NCBI GenBank assembly: GCA_013339765.2
Contig: CM023457.1
Coordinates: 31,203,911-31,267,910 of the forward strand
Origin: Haemaphysalis longicornis
Taxonomy: Eukaryota; Arthropoda; Arachnida; Ixodida; Ixodidae
Direction of reading: 5' to 3'
DNA length: 64,000 nucleotides
Part shown: positions 45,150 through 57,003 of the stretch, in pieces
Numbering within the stretch: position 1 is the first letter of the stretch
Layout of the letters: every line of letters begins with the position of its first letter
Program-made: the position numbers and the translations under genes
The notes under the pieces: generated by a model
Databases searched by the model: none
What the model was told of the DNA's origin: nothing
The model's input: the letters and a program-made list of their open reading frames with translations, nothing else

Positions 45150-46490
45150 ATTACACCTACCGGCGTTGTCTCGGTGTGCTTGTGAGCTTGTTGTGAAGTC
45201 TCGTCCACTGTCATCCGGCCGGGAGCGAAATAGCGTATTCGTTTTGCCAATAGCTCCGTTTATAACGAAGTTGAATCGCTCGAGGGTTTTGTTTCGCGGT
45301 TCAAACAAGCCCGACGTCGGTGGCAATTCCGCCCAATTGATACCCTTTGATTGGGTTTGAAAGGATTATACTTACCGGCGTTATCTATGTGGGTTTGCGC
45401 GTTTTTAGTGAAGTCTCGTCGACTGTCACCTCGAAAGACTGAAATAGCGTATTCGTTTTTTCCGTAGCTCCGCTTATAGCGGACTTTCATTTCGTCGGGG
45501 GTTTTACCTGCTGGCGTTATCTGCGTGGACTTGTGAGTTTACACTTGAGTCTTATTGTACACTGTCACCTAAAGGGAGCGTAATAGCGCATTTATTATGT
45601 CACGAGCTCCGCTTATAAGCAAAGTTCACTTGCCCGGAGATTTTATTTCGCGGTTCTAACGAGTACGACGTTGTTGTTGAATTTAAGTGGCGATTCCGCC
45701 CAATGAATACCCTTCAGTTAGGTTGAAGATTAATATACCTACCTCAATTTCAATCATCTTAGTGGGTTTGTGAGCTTTTAGTGGAGTGTCGTCCACACTC
45801 ACCTGAAAGGGAGCGACATCGCACATTCATTTTATCACTAGCTCCGCTTATATATAACTAGGTTCATTTACTCGCAGGTCTTATAACTGGCGTCATCTGT
45901 GCGGTTTAAGTTTTCAGTGGAGTATTGTCGACTGTCACCTTCAGTGAAAGAAACGAAACAGCGCACTTATCCTGTCACGATCTGAAGTTCATTTCCTCGG
46001 AGGTTTTTATTTCGCGGTTCGAACGAGCCCAACGTCGTCTATGAGTTCAATGGGTATTGCCGCCCAATTAATACCTTTAAACTAGGTCAGCAGAGGATTA
46101 AACGTACAACTGCTATCTCAACGGGCTTGCGTGTTGTTAGTGGAGTCTTGTAGCCTGTCACCTGAGATGAGAAATGTAGCGTATTCATTTTGTCACCATC
46201 TTCACTTGTAGAGAAGTTCATTTGCTCTGGGGCTTTATTTACCGACATAGTCTGTGTGGATTTGTGAGTTTTCAGCGAAGTCTCATCGACCGTCACCTTA
46301 ACATAGGGAAACAGCGTACTCGTTTTGTCATAAACTCCGCCTTTGACGAAGTTTATTGGATCGGTTCTTTTTTATTCACCTTATTCAGAAAGAAGTATCA
46401 CAAAAACACGCATAACACTGTGCGGACCCGTAGCCAAAGGCTAGTCGCAGTTAAAACAAGCCCGACGTCCGGCCCAATGAATTACCCAGG
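45144..46490. repeat. Alternating long/short tandem array in intron 1
   Basis: Seven diverged units, recognisable by ACTGTCACCT-like cores at about 45208, 45421, 45563, 45797, 45930, 46155 and 46290. Spacings are about 213, 142, 234, 133, 225 and 135 bases, so the true period is a dimer of about 360. The long units add a TTTCGCGGTTCNAACGAGCC...CCGCCCAAT segment. Other shared blocks are GCGTTATCTGTGTGG, TTTTAGTGGAGTCTCGTCGA and AGCTCCGCTTATA. The first unit begins within a few bases of the exon 1 donor. Confidence 0.85.
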
Positions 46491-48553
46491 TTCTACCGTT
46501 TTGTACGTGTGTTCCTGCAGACAACGCGCTCCGTGAGCGACGCCACATTGTAGCGTTCCCCACCGAGAGTTCTTGAGGTTGCCGCGTGAAGAGGTAATCC
46601 AATTTCGGCATCATTTTCTGCGTTCACTCACGTTTCTTAATCAGCACCAAAATTTTGGCGTACAATTTTTTTTACTTCGCGCTGTTTCAAATAGGGTGGA
46701 GTGAATGGCAATTCAAACTCTGCAACAGCTAATTGGCGGTAAGCGTGTCTGGGCGGAATACCGTGGCAGCACTATATATTCGGGGAAAATGAGGAATCGT
46801 AAACGCCATACGGTCGTTCAATTGATAGACCTTTGCGCTGCGAGTAATGGCAAGGTTTAGTGATGTCAATCGTTTGACACCGTTTGAACAAGGTAACAAG
46901 TTCTGGCAGTCATATTGCTCCTGGCAGTGTATAACGTATGCACGGTGCCGTAACTTGCATGATAACTCATTAATCTGGGCTTACTATGCCAAGCGCGAGT
47001 ATCCAGGCAATCGTGCATGCATTGCTCGCAGAAGAGGAAGCGGCGAATTGTCCACGGGAGGCGAGTGACAGTCTCAATTCTCAGTGCAGAACATGACCGG
47101 GCGGTACACGCCTTCCAGCAACTACCAATCACTAGTTCTGGACCGAGCATTAAAACGTGCACGTCTAGCGCACGTCTCGTTCGATGTCTTGCGAACAGAG
47201 CTGGTCGTTACAAGGCGTTCGTCCCGGCAAGCGCTCCCTCGAAGAAAAACATTACAGCTTCGTCCTGGCGCTGCATGCGGTCGTATATAAGACGCCACGC
47301 GCCGTTTGGTAAACCACGTGGTCGTCTGGTGGTCAGGGTCTTTCGCGATTTTCTCTCTTCGGCCCTGCTTCTTGTAGTGTTCTTTAGATGCTGTGCAACT
47401 AAGAATTACCAGAAGCACGGGCCCCACAACTGCTAGTTATCCCGGCATCCACGAAGGCTCAGGCACGTTCGTGCCAAGGGCACATGCAAGGACAGAACGA
47501 GGTAGACAGAGAAGTCTTTGAAGTCCAACGAGTGAATCCTTCGGAATACGGTTCCCCTCGTGTGTCACTCCGGCGCAGTATTCTGTTGCAACAAAAATCC
47601 CAGCGCATCTGCGACTTTTCTTGTCTGAAATGAAAGATGTCACCGGAGTTTCCTTTTTTTTTCTTAACCCCGTCCCCGTGAGATAACGTGATATTAAAAA
47701 CGTGATAACCGCGAGTATTGTACGTGACACTGCTACTGCTTTGTACTCTTAAGTATGGGAAGTTAAACAATTTTTCGCTAACATATGCCTGATTGGTTGA
47801 CCTGCTAATTCAGGAGTTATTTCCCTACCGACTACCCCATTTCAGGAACATATCACAGACGACACGCACGCACACATAATATCCTATACTGTGTGCGTTT
47901 ACCCGCACCACGCGTATGATACTTTCACTAAGCCACTGCTATAATCGTTCCAGCTTTGCGTAACCGTATTTCCCAGAAGGTCGTAAAGGCCTGACGGTTT
48001 TCTTTTCTTCACTTTCCCCTTTATTTTTTCACGACGCGTGACTTGCAGGGAGCTACCAAGGCGCATTCTGTGCACCTTAGCGCACACGATGAATACTGAA
48101 TCATCTTGCCTACGCTTCCACGCACATTCAGCGCTGCCCATACGGAATGCATTACAACACCGGCGTTTTCAGACGCGAGTGCAGTCCCGTATACATTCAG
48201 GCACATCCCCTGTGCACATAAAATTGACGCACAAGATTGTGTCCTTACCTTAGCGCCAAGTCGGGATTTGAGATGTATACCCGTCGTTGTAAGTTTGTTG
48301 GGTGGGCGTAGCTCGTTCATTTGTGTAACTATAGAGGCTGCGTAAGTATGTTTTGCAGAGGAGGTGCGGAGGTTTTGGCAACAGGCGTGGAAGGAAGTAT
48401 AGTCCCGAAACGCGTCGTGTTTTATACTTCGGTCTCACGGGGACACATTACCTTATATGGCGTGGATTCCGCGGAGGAACGTGGTTGTTGGCGCTGTCTG
48501 CTGCCCTCCCATTGGCTGATGCGCGCTGTAGCTTCTCCAGTGCTGCACGGAAG
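46491..48553. other. Intron 1, no feature recognised
   Basis: A TATATAAG at about 47283 resembles a TATA box, but no transcript can be linked to it. Open frames here have no domains. Confidence 0.5.
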
Positions 48554-48734
48554 TACAGTCGAGCCCACTTATAACGAACACATGGGGAAACTGAAATCAG
48601 TTCGTTATATCCGCTTTTCGCTATATCTGGGCACAAAATCATGTCTACAAATGGTATCCGAACGCGAAGATTTGTTCGTTATAGCCGCTGTTTCGTTAAA
48701 ACCGTGTTCGCTATAGTAAGTGGGCTATACTGTA
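48554..48734. mobile_element. pogo/Tigger-like MITE with TA target
   Basis: The 177-bp element (48556-48732) starts CAGTCGAGCCCACTTATAAC and ends with the complement of CAGTATAGCCCACTTACTAT. It is flanked by TA on both sides. Internal GTTCGTTATA repeats are typical of this group's MITEs. It has no coding capacity. Confidence 0.85.
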
Positions 48735-51700
48735 TTAAGAAAAGTGCAGTCATCGACAAATGAAACGCGAACACGAGAATATGAACCAGAACACACAAAT
48801 AGCGCGATTTCTTTCCATGTAGGTCAAAATGACGCGTGGCTTAGTTGCAAAAACCAAAGCTGGGAAATGTGCCTTTTCAAATACACCAATAGCGCGCCAT
48901 TATTGAACCTCCATGAACAGTATTTTTCAACTTTGCGTGTTTTGGTTCATATTTTCGTGTTCGCATTTCATTTGTTCATGACTGTACACCCGTGCTTTTC
49001 TCTTGATTCGCTGCAAAACCGAAGCGACGTTGCCATGCTTTAAATGTTTGACTAATCGCGGAAAGGGACGGTCGTTGTCATCGGTGACAACACGGAGGGT
49101 GCCAAGATGGCCTCCGCTGAAAAGAGGAAATAATTAAATAACACATATGGGTTCGTCTGTATTTTGAAGCCGGTCTCGAAAGCCTTGCCACTGCGCCAAC
49201 TGGGTGACAGGAGAACGTAACGGCAAGTGAGCTGAACGGCTGCACGCGGTGGATATCTCTCTCACAATGGAGAAACTGTCGCGTGTATTGCGGCCAGTCT
49301 GCCTGTCCGAGGAATTCTGCAAGAACCCCACCTATCCCCCTGCCTTTTCCCTCCCCTGAGCACTGGGAGAGAGCACTGTCCAGCTCCGACCCTGGCGACC
49401 AGCTTCGACTGGCAAAGAGACCCCAAGGGGCCGGGCGGACTCAGGGCTGACTACTTTACGAAGACGCTTATTTCTCCTGCTCGCGTCAGATGACGGAGAA
49501 ACGAAATCGAAGAAAGAGACGCAAACACGGCGTAGCAGTAACAAATATTTCACAATCCCCGGGCTTTTGTCTTCAAAGCACGCAAGAAAACTGAAGTTCC
49601 GAGGAGTTCCATTTATTTGTTTTTGCGATTTGAGGACGGCCAAACCTTCCTTTTTTTTTTCTTTCTTTTTCAGCGGAAGTAACGAGTGCCAAGAAACCCT
49701 ATCGCCGTCGAAAATATCGCTGGGCTCAGCGCGGTATCTACACGCTCACTCCGTAGGGCTAAGTGGGTCCCAATTACGCACTTAAGGTCCCAATTACGCA
49801 CTTATCAGCGCCTGACAGTGGCAACGGGGGAGGAGTAGGGATGCCTTTAATGACGAAGAGAAGTCAGCCTCGCAGCTAGCTCGGCTTGCTACTCCACATG
49901 AACATAAGAGGTGCTCACTCACTCGGCTAGCATTGACATCCGGTTATATCCAACGTCACTTCCTCCTTATTGTCTACTTTTTCATGTGGATGAATTCTCG
50001 CGAATGCGCGGGCTGTCAGGCAAGGCCACGAATGGAGTCTAAAAATAAGACACCCCGAGACATATTAGTAAAGGACAAGTGAAGTGTTTGCTTCCAAGGA
50101 ACGTAGCGTCAAATGCAAACGTGACCGTTGCGTTAGACCGTAATGTCCCGGGGCAGTTAAATACGCGATGGGCGTGTCGCAAGATATAAACTCAAGTGCC
50201 CGAGCACGCAGGGACGTTGGAGTGGGTAGTTTGAAAGGAGACGCGTCTACACTGCTTTGCGAGAAGAAATTCCGCATAGAAGCGAGGTTGCTACGGGGCG
50301 GAGCGCCAACGCACGTAATGTACGCGAATAGCGGCGGCGCATCCGAGACACGGTGGTGGCAGGTACGGAGCGTTTGCCCTTGAATGTCCTTTTTTTTTTT
50401 TTCTCTTTATTATATTACTCCGGGCTTAAAGGGAGGAGAAATTCTGAGATGCGGTTTTCGTCGAGTTGTTCCTTCTTTCTTTCTTCCTTTTTTTCTCGGT
50501 CGTCACACATTTTCTGTAAAGCAGGGTGTATTTTTTTACTCCAGTGTGCACCAAAATAGGACGGGGGTACGTCATCGCTTAAGTGTACACTTTAGTGATG
50601 ACGTATTCGCGCGCTGAATATGAGTTGCAGCGCACCTTAGTATTCGGAGCTTTCATCCTGAATTACAAAAACAAGCACGCGTTCTGGTAGACATGCGCCT
50701 AATGCATGAAACTTGACTAGAATTTCGAACGCTTCGACAAGTGTTCTTTTTTGAATGCTGATAAGAGTATTTTATTAGAGAATACAAGATTCTTGGATTA
50801 CTCATTACGGTTGCAGGTCGTATCGAACTCCACGTGGCAAGGGTGGACATACGAAATTCCGCAAAAGACATTTAAGCCGATTAGTAAAGCAGTGTTTGCC
50901 GGAATGCAGTGCTAGAAAGAAAAGCGTATTGCCGGTGCGTGTGCCTTGAGACGAAAAAAGAAAACCATTCTCTATAACTACGAACTGAGATGTTTGGCAC
51001 TAATGGTAGGTCTACCGTAGGCATGAAGGGAAGAATACTTTCCTTCATGACCGCAGAAGATGGAGACATTAATAGATGGATGAATGGATAGATGGATAGA
51101 CGGATAGCACTGTCAGAAGCTGCGTGTATGCGAAAATCGCAAAAATCCCACATTAGCTCCTACCATAAGTGGAGGGGAATTGGGGGTCAAAATTCATTGC
51201 ACAAAAGGTCAAACTTTGCTGTATCTAGCTTTTCGTTGTTGCAGGGATCGAGCATCGATCAGACAACGCTTGTCCTTGGCAAAAAGAAACGGGAAGTTGA
51301 CGCAAAACAAGCCCGATCTGTGCACGCTAACCGCAGTAAGAATCTCGTAAAGTGACGCTCTCTGAGAACATCACTGAGACGGCCCACCATTTCCAGGGAC
51401 GCTGCGGAAGTTTTTGTGCGCGGTCTGACGGGAGAAGCGGCGACTCTTCTTCCAAGCGCAGCCGTCATTTGGTGGGCGTGCCGGGGTCCTCGTGAAACCT
51501 GTTGTGGCTGCGTCGCCTGCAGCGGGGCGGAGGAAACAATAAAACGCAACAAGCAGACGCGTCTGGCAAGGCACTCTCCTCCTGCCTAGCTCTGAAAGAT
51601 TCGTGACCGTTAAAACTTCCTCCTCGTGGGTGCTTGTCGCTTTGCCTGACGCACGAGGGGCTCGCACTGTTGCCTCTCCTGGTGCAACAGTGAGAAAAGA

Positions 51701-52059
51701 GTGGTGTACCCGCTCGTTTTTCTTACATGAGCGATTAATTGTTCCTCCGGTCCGCTGGCAGTTTAGTACATCATGATTAAGTAGCGGGACTGTCCCGAAC
51801 CTTTTCGTCCACCTGCAATAAGGGGGTGCGTGGCAAAACATTTTTAAAGCGCCTGCTGCACCTGTACGACGTCGATTTGGCCACTTTCGCCCCAAGGCCT
51901 CAAGACGCTTTTCGCACAGCGGTCTGGGCGCGTAAAGCCAGTGTTCCGGCTACTGACGGGACGGGCTTATCGTAGGCGTAAAGAAACGGCGTTCCACGCA
52001 ATTTCTTTCAGAATTGTTATCAATTTATTATCAATAAGTAAAATTTCTAATATCTTCAA
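48735..52059. other. Intron 1, no gene recognised
   Basis: A 21-bp tandem pair (GGTCCCAATTACGCACTTA) is at about 49768-49804. Long minus-strand frames (for example 51371-51895, 174 codons) have no recognisable domain. Confidence 0.5.
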
Positions 52060-52468
52060 GGGTAGAGTTTGCTTTTTGAGGCTAGAGAAGGTTGCTTGAA
52101 AACGAGGAACTTTGGTGGGAAGTATAGTCAAAATGACGAGGCATGCGTGACATGTGGAAAGGGCATAGAAACGATTCCACACGTTGTATTGGAATACTGT
52201 CGCATCCATCCAAATACACATGCGGGAAATATTTGTCTTACCGAAGCCCTAGGGTTTAAAGGTAATACAAAGAAAGTAAAACACTATGCTTTTGAGGTTA
52301 AAAAAAACAACCTTGGAGTGATTGTGGGTGAAAAGCAGCGAAGTTACCATAACGTACACCACATCTGTAAAGGGCAAAATGTCATTTGCGTCTGTCGCTA
52401 AGAGCAGCGCGAAACTTTAGAGGGTGGGATTATATACAGTAACTTGTTTGGTGCGATTACGCACGTTC

Positions 52469-52524
<56 letters not shown>

Positions 52525-52525
52525 C
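52060..52525 (+). mobile_element. LINE 3' end with (AATC)n tail
   Basis: The plus strand encodes LFEAREGCLKTRNF, then DEACVTCGKGIETIPHVVLE and CLTEALGF: a Cys-Cys-His module with the 'ETIxHVVLEC' pattern of the C-terminal end of tick LINEs. About 70 bases of 3' UTR lead to a pure (AATC)n tail at 52472-52523. It is severely 5'-truncated. The tail repeat is the same as on the Ruka-like SINEs in this window. Confidence 0.75.
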
Positions 52526-53577
52526 CGTATATCAAGTGGTGGCATTAAGAATGCCACTACAGTTGCGCAAATTGTGTCAATCTTGCATAACTGGGCGTCT
52601 GTTTAACGTCATGAAATGTAACAGCTTACAACCAGCCCGAAATCCGTTGATCACGTGTCTTGAGCTAGTCACTTGTCGGAGGGTGGATTCAGAGAAAACA
52701 GTGTGCTTCATACGAAGTATTTTTATGTATAGAGCTTGGACGAAGTTAAAATGAGAGGCGATGAGTTTTCCGGGATATGTTTATCGGTTCAGTCAACGTC
52801 GCTAGAGGCAAGCGCATAGATATCGCGATGTAGTGGCTGTGCACTTTTTCTTTTTTATGCGAAGTTTACACTGATACACGCGTCTGGCGATTTGCCTGCG
52901 AGGCTAGACAAAGAGATATGCGTTTTCCGGTGTTGTTTATGCCAACGCGCTTGGAAGGCAGCCCGGCAGTACGCGTACTCATCGTCAAGCCTTCAGGATC
53001 TGTGACTAAGCGGATTGTGTCCAAGGGTGTCGCTTTCCAAACCACGTGACGTGTCGTTTTTTTTTTTTTCTTCCACGAACGTGGTTTTGCGCTTCACCAA
53101 TGACGACGAGTTTAGACGCCATAAGATAGGAAAACACTCTTCAGTGAATGCCAACCTGGCTTCTCTCCCGACCTGTAAAGAGAGCGTATGCGCTGCTTCA
53201 AATGTCTGAGCACTGGAAACCGAATACGAAAGTGACACTCGTGCTCACATGTCCCCGAGTCGCGAACAATGAATTTCGGCTACGGAATTTCGATTACTGA
53301 GACGTTCTCATGTGACGCAAAGGACCTGTTGGCACGTGTGACCGTTGGCGTTTTTCTTTTTGCTCCAGCGCTCCAAAGTACATGTACGCAGTTATGCGAG
53401 GGAACAATGCGGGTTGAAGCGGTGACGATCGCCTCGGATCTTGCACCGTCGTGTCTTCTCTGGCGATGAAAGCCAGGAACACGAGTTCCACACTTTGCAT
53501 TCGGGACCGTGGTTGTTAGGAAATATTTTTTTGCTTTTGTATTTTTATGCTAGGACCACCTGCCCAATCATTAGAGA
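52526..53577. other. Intron 1, no feature recognised
   Basis: No repeat or coding signature was seen. Confidence 0.5.
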
Positions 53578-53740
53578 GTAGGCAGTTTTAGCATAGCGTT
53601 ACCGTGTTTACGTTACCGTTTACCGTGTTTGCGGGAGTCGACGGTAACTTACCGGCACAGGCTTCACCGTCGCCAGCGGCTTCCGGTAACACGGTAAACG
53701 GCAACGAAAACAGGGTAACGATATTCTAAAACTGCCTAGT
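53578..53740. repeat. Fold-back, TAGGCAGTTTTAG ends
   Basis: The arms are 53578-53630 and 53686-53740. The outer ends TAGGCAGTTTTAG and CTAAAACTGCCTA are exact complements. The arms are rich in GTTACCGT, and the spacer is about 55 bases. Terminal repeats this exact suggest a MITE. Confidence 0.9.
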
Positions 53741-53742
53741 TT

Positions 53743-53970
53743 TAGCAGTCCGTCTGTTCCGTCGTGTACGTGGTTACCGCGTTAACCGGGACCCGTCTGG
53801 GCACTTGTGCATTCGTCGCGGTAGGGGGATTAGTTCCGCGGGCCGGCCTTCGTCATGTCTGCTCATTCGTCACGGTGGGGTGCGCCTCCTCGCCCTTCCG
53901 CGCGCGCAGGCGCAGTGGGGTCCCGGTCAACACGGTAACTACGTACACGACGGAACAGACGGACTGCTAA
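53743..53970. repeat. Second fold-back, directly adjacent
   Basis: Arms 53743-53793 and 53918-53970 begin TAGCAGTCCGTCTGTTCCGT and end with its complement, around a 125-base spacer. The arms also contain GGTTACCG motifs like those of the preceding element. Confidence 0.9.
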
Positions 53971-55769
53971 CACTTTATAGTTTCAGTCTCCGCACGTGAC
54001 GGAACATGGTTAACGAGCGCTTCGTGTTAGCGTTACGTTCGAAATGACGGATCCTAACAAATATAAATACCAACGTTTTCCGCTCCTGCAAGTGGTAAGC
54101 CGGAGTACACACCTTTCTCCTGCTGCAATATCGTCAATCGCAAATTCGTGTAAAACATATGCACATGGAACTGGAAAGGCGGAGATGTAGTGAAGGGTTA
54201 AACGATATGGTTCTGGTGCTAAATACCAGTTCGGAAATTGCGAAAATTTTCGAGAACTAAAACGCTAACCTTCTAGCATCAGGTCCTCGTGGACCCAAGA
54301 TATGTACCGTATTATTTGAACGCCTCTTTGTATTCCCATCATGGTTATTTTCCCTAGTACATCGCCGAGGACTTCCATCCAGCTTCCACGTGCGTAAAAA
54401 CAACTGTAGCACGTTTTAGCGTAGAGTTAGAGAGTAGTATATAGTTTAGGTATGCCGGCTGTACCGTCGCCGTAACTGCTTAGTCACCCAATGTTGATTT
54501 AAAATAGGCTTTTCAACTTGTCCCTCCTGATCGCACCCATTTTATCACTGTACTGCGCTATTAGCACGCTGACCTTGCTGCGCATGCGCCACAGAATCAA
54601 GGACATGCCCCAACCTCATTAAAGTTGATAAAGTGAAGAGACGCATAGCAGTCGAGAACCGCAGGCGTGAATTTGACATCCCTGACATCCTGGCACGCTG
54701 ATACGATGAAGTCGTTCGAGAACATTCGCCGCTTTTTCTGGACCCAACGGAAGCGGAGAGCTGACGGTGGCTCGTTGCGCAAACGATAACAAGGGGTGTG
54801 ATATGGGATCGCCTAACTAACTGAAGGGCTGTGAGCGACGTGTCACGTGCTTTCGTCGCTCTAATTGGTGGCCTTGGGAGTCCAGGAAGCGGCTCGTTGC
54901 GACTTCCCGCCTCGCAATCGCGACGCACTGCCTTGGCCTGCGTATACTACGCCGGCCAAGCCTTGTCGAGGGCAGCGAACCCAGGCCCCGCGCGTATATC
55001 TTCGGCTCGGAACACCGAAGGACGAGGGTTTATTTGTCTAATACTCACACGCACGCTGGCTATGTTGTTTGCGGTAGATTGAATGACGGACGGCTTGTTG
55101 ACGTCGGAAATATTTTTCATAGGCTGTAGTGGAAGGGTTCGTGTGCACTGCGGTAGCCGGGACGCGGAACGAAATATGAAGCTGGAGGGTTTAATTAATA
55201 GAGATGATGATGTTTTGGGCGAGACGGCAAACCCCTTACGCCATTCAATTTCGCTGATCATGTAGCAGACGTCGACGGAAGAGACGAAAGATAAAAAGAA
55301 GATAGCTGGCCTCTCCATTAGAAAGCCGGGGAGTGCATAAAATGCGTAAATGATTTCCTTTTAGTAAGCAAGCGAGCAAGGAACGGAGTGAAAATAATTG
55401 GACACGGAACTTCTCCACATGCCTGGCGATCTTGTGCGATGTCCCATGCCTTGATGCGGAACAGTTCTCTCTCTCTCTTCGTCTTTCTTTCTCAAACAAT
55501 ATTAACCTCCAAATATATCTAGCAACTGAGCTGGTCTAATTATTTTGTTAGCATGATGACCCCCAGATTTATCGAGCAGATTTTTGCCGTTCCCGGTTTA
55601 ACTCCACGCAACTTAAACGAACCGTGCTTGAGGCACTACTTCTCCTCACCGAGTTAGCGACATAAATTCCTGGAATTTAATTCCTATAACCGATTGAAGT
55701 TGTGACCAAGCTATGATTTCCGCTTCGAAACCCGTGGGGGCACCAGGGCTCACTCCCCAATGCTGACAC
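53971..55769. other. Intron 1, no feature recognised
   Basis: Open frames up to 127 codons have no domains. Confidence 0.5.
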
Positions 55770-56021
55770 GTTTCACACCATACCCGTCGCGGAGGCGTTG
55801 TGCTACTGAGCACTAGGACGCGGGTTCGATTCCCGGCCGCGGCGGCCGCTTTTCTGATGGAGGCGAAAAAAAAGCAAAAACGCCCGTGTGTACGAGATTT
55901 CGGCGCACGTTAAAGATCCCCAGGCGGTCAAAATTAACCCGGAGCCCTCCACTACGGCGCGCCTCATCGCCTGCGTTGCGTCGGCGCGTTAAACCCTACA
56001 ATAAGTCAAGTTTCACACCAT
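55770..56021 (+). mobile_element. Ruka-like SINE with 12-bp target duplication
   Basis: GTTTCACACCAT is duplicated at 55770-55781 and 56010-56021. The 228-bp insert has a shortened tRNA-like head, the B box CGCGGGTTCGATTCCCGG, TTTTCTGATGGAGGCGAAAA, TTTCGGCGCACGTTAAAGAT, CCCCAGGCGGTCAAAATTAA, and GGAGCCCTCCACTACGGCGC, ending GCGCGTTAAACCCTACAATAAG. It lacks an (AATC)n tail. It is the most intact SINE of the window and lies about 0.8 kb before exon 2. Confidence 0.93.
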
Positions 56022-56788
56022 GTCAGGTAAAAAATACGCACTGACAGTTCCGCACCTGGAGCTTCCTCCGTGTTTTCCTCGGGCGTTTGTGACTGCGTCG
56101 TTGCCGGCGACAGGGTAATGCAAGTTCGAGCACTTTCCGAGGAAATCCTGGGGAGTGGCGCATGCCACGGCTGCTTTCGGTGGTGTCCAGCGGTGATATC
56201 TTTACGACCCTGTACATGAGTCACCCGTGGAAGCAATGCCAGGTGACGCTGCACGCCCTGAGCGTGCTTCAAAGCGCTGTGGAACGGGGCAACACGCCTG
56301 GGAGGCCAGCGAGGTCACGGTACGTGGGCTTCAGCACGCGCTGTAAACGACGTTGAACTAGCAGGTGCGAGAGGCATTAGCGATCTATGCTGCGCATGCT
56401 GCCGTAAATTGATGCACTACGGTAGAGAGTGTACGAAAGCGACGTCCACAGCTACGGTAGAGAGTCTACGAAAGTCCGCGTTACTATCCAAGCGAAGAGC
56501 CTGGTCAAGGGCACGTCCAGATATGCGCTCAACACAGCCAACTTTTACCCCTGACGTTGGCGTAAAGGGGACAAGAAAAGTTGGAGGTGCTTGCTCTCTT
56601 CATAGCCATAAACTGCCGGCTATCGTCAGCACAGTGCGCTCGTGTCGTCCATTTTTTTCTTCCAAAGTGTTCTTTTTTTTTTTTTTTTTTGCGCAGCTTT
56701 TCGCGGTGATCTCATACCATTCTCGCTCAGCTTGCTGTTCTTCTACGCCACACTTCGCCAAAATATCCTTGGCTATGTCAGTGTACTT
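56022..56788. other. Intron 1, no feature recognised
   Basis: Contains a T run at about 56671-56690 only. Confidence 0.5.
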
Positions 56789-56791
56789 GTA

Positions 56792-56829
<38 letters not shown>
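56789..56829. repeat. (TTGA)n microsatellite just before exon 2
   Basis: About ten TTGA units end 24 bases before the exon 2 acceptor. On the minus strand it is (AATC)n, the tail repeat of the local SINEs and LINE, but no element body adjoins it. It lies in the branch-point and polypyrimidine zone, so length variation could affect splicing. Confidence 0.9.
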
Positions 56830-56853
56830 ATTTCTTCTCTCATCTGTTCGCAG

Positions 56854-57003
56854 GATCGGGCAGGTTCCACCGGCAGCGCTGCCCGAAGGCGGCAGCAACA
56901 GTGGCGAAGAGTCGCCGACCGCTGTGATCGTGGAGACTCGACCGTGGAGAGATGACGGCTTCTTCGGCTTCGGCTTCCCCGCAAGAAAGCCCTGGTGGAA
57001 AGG
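56854..57003 (+). CDS. mfas: TGFBI/periostin/midline fasciclin-type gene, coding exon 2
   Basis: The 150-base exon is bounded by TCTGTTCGCAG and GGGTAAGC. Joined in phase 2 to exon 1 it completes an Arg codon (61) and encodes residues 62-110. These start IGQVPPAALPEGG, pass through an acidic patch (SGEES) and IVETRPWRDD, and end in the aromatic/glycine stretch GFFGFGFPARKPWWK. The last two bases begin codon 111 (Gly), finished by exon 3. The region is a low-complexity linker before the EMI domain. The WWKG junction with GPNVC of exon 3 is what makes the three-exon model convincing. Confidence 0.8.

Noticed and set aside
44589..45326. 245-codon minus-strand open frame across the exon 1 region
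   Set aside because: It is the antisense shadow of the CpG-rich promoter and exon 1; no domain, and the plus strand has a signal peptide and matching downstream exons.
47280..47300. TATATAAG as a promoter
   Set aside because: A single TATA-like motif in AT-containing intron sequence with no downstream coding exon or transcript support.
51371..51895. 174-codon minus-strand open frame inside intron 1
   Set aside because: No domain or promoter; antisense to a spliced gene and in GC-rich sequence.
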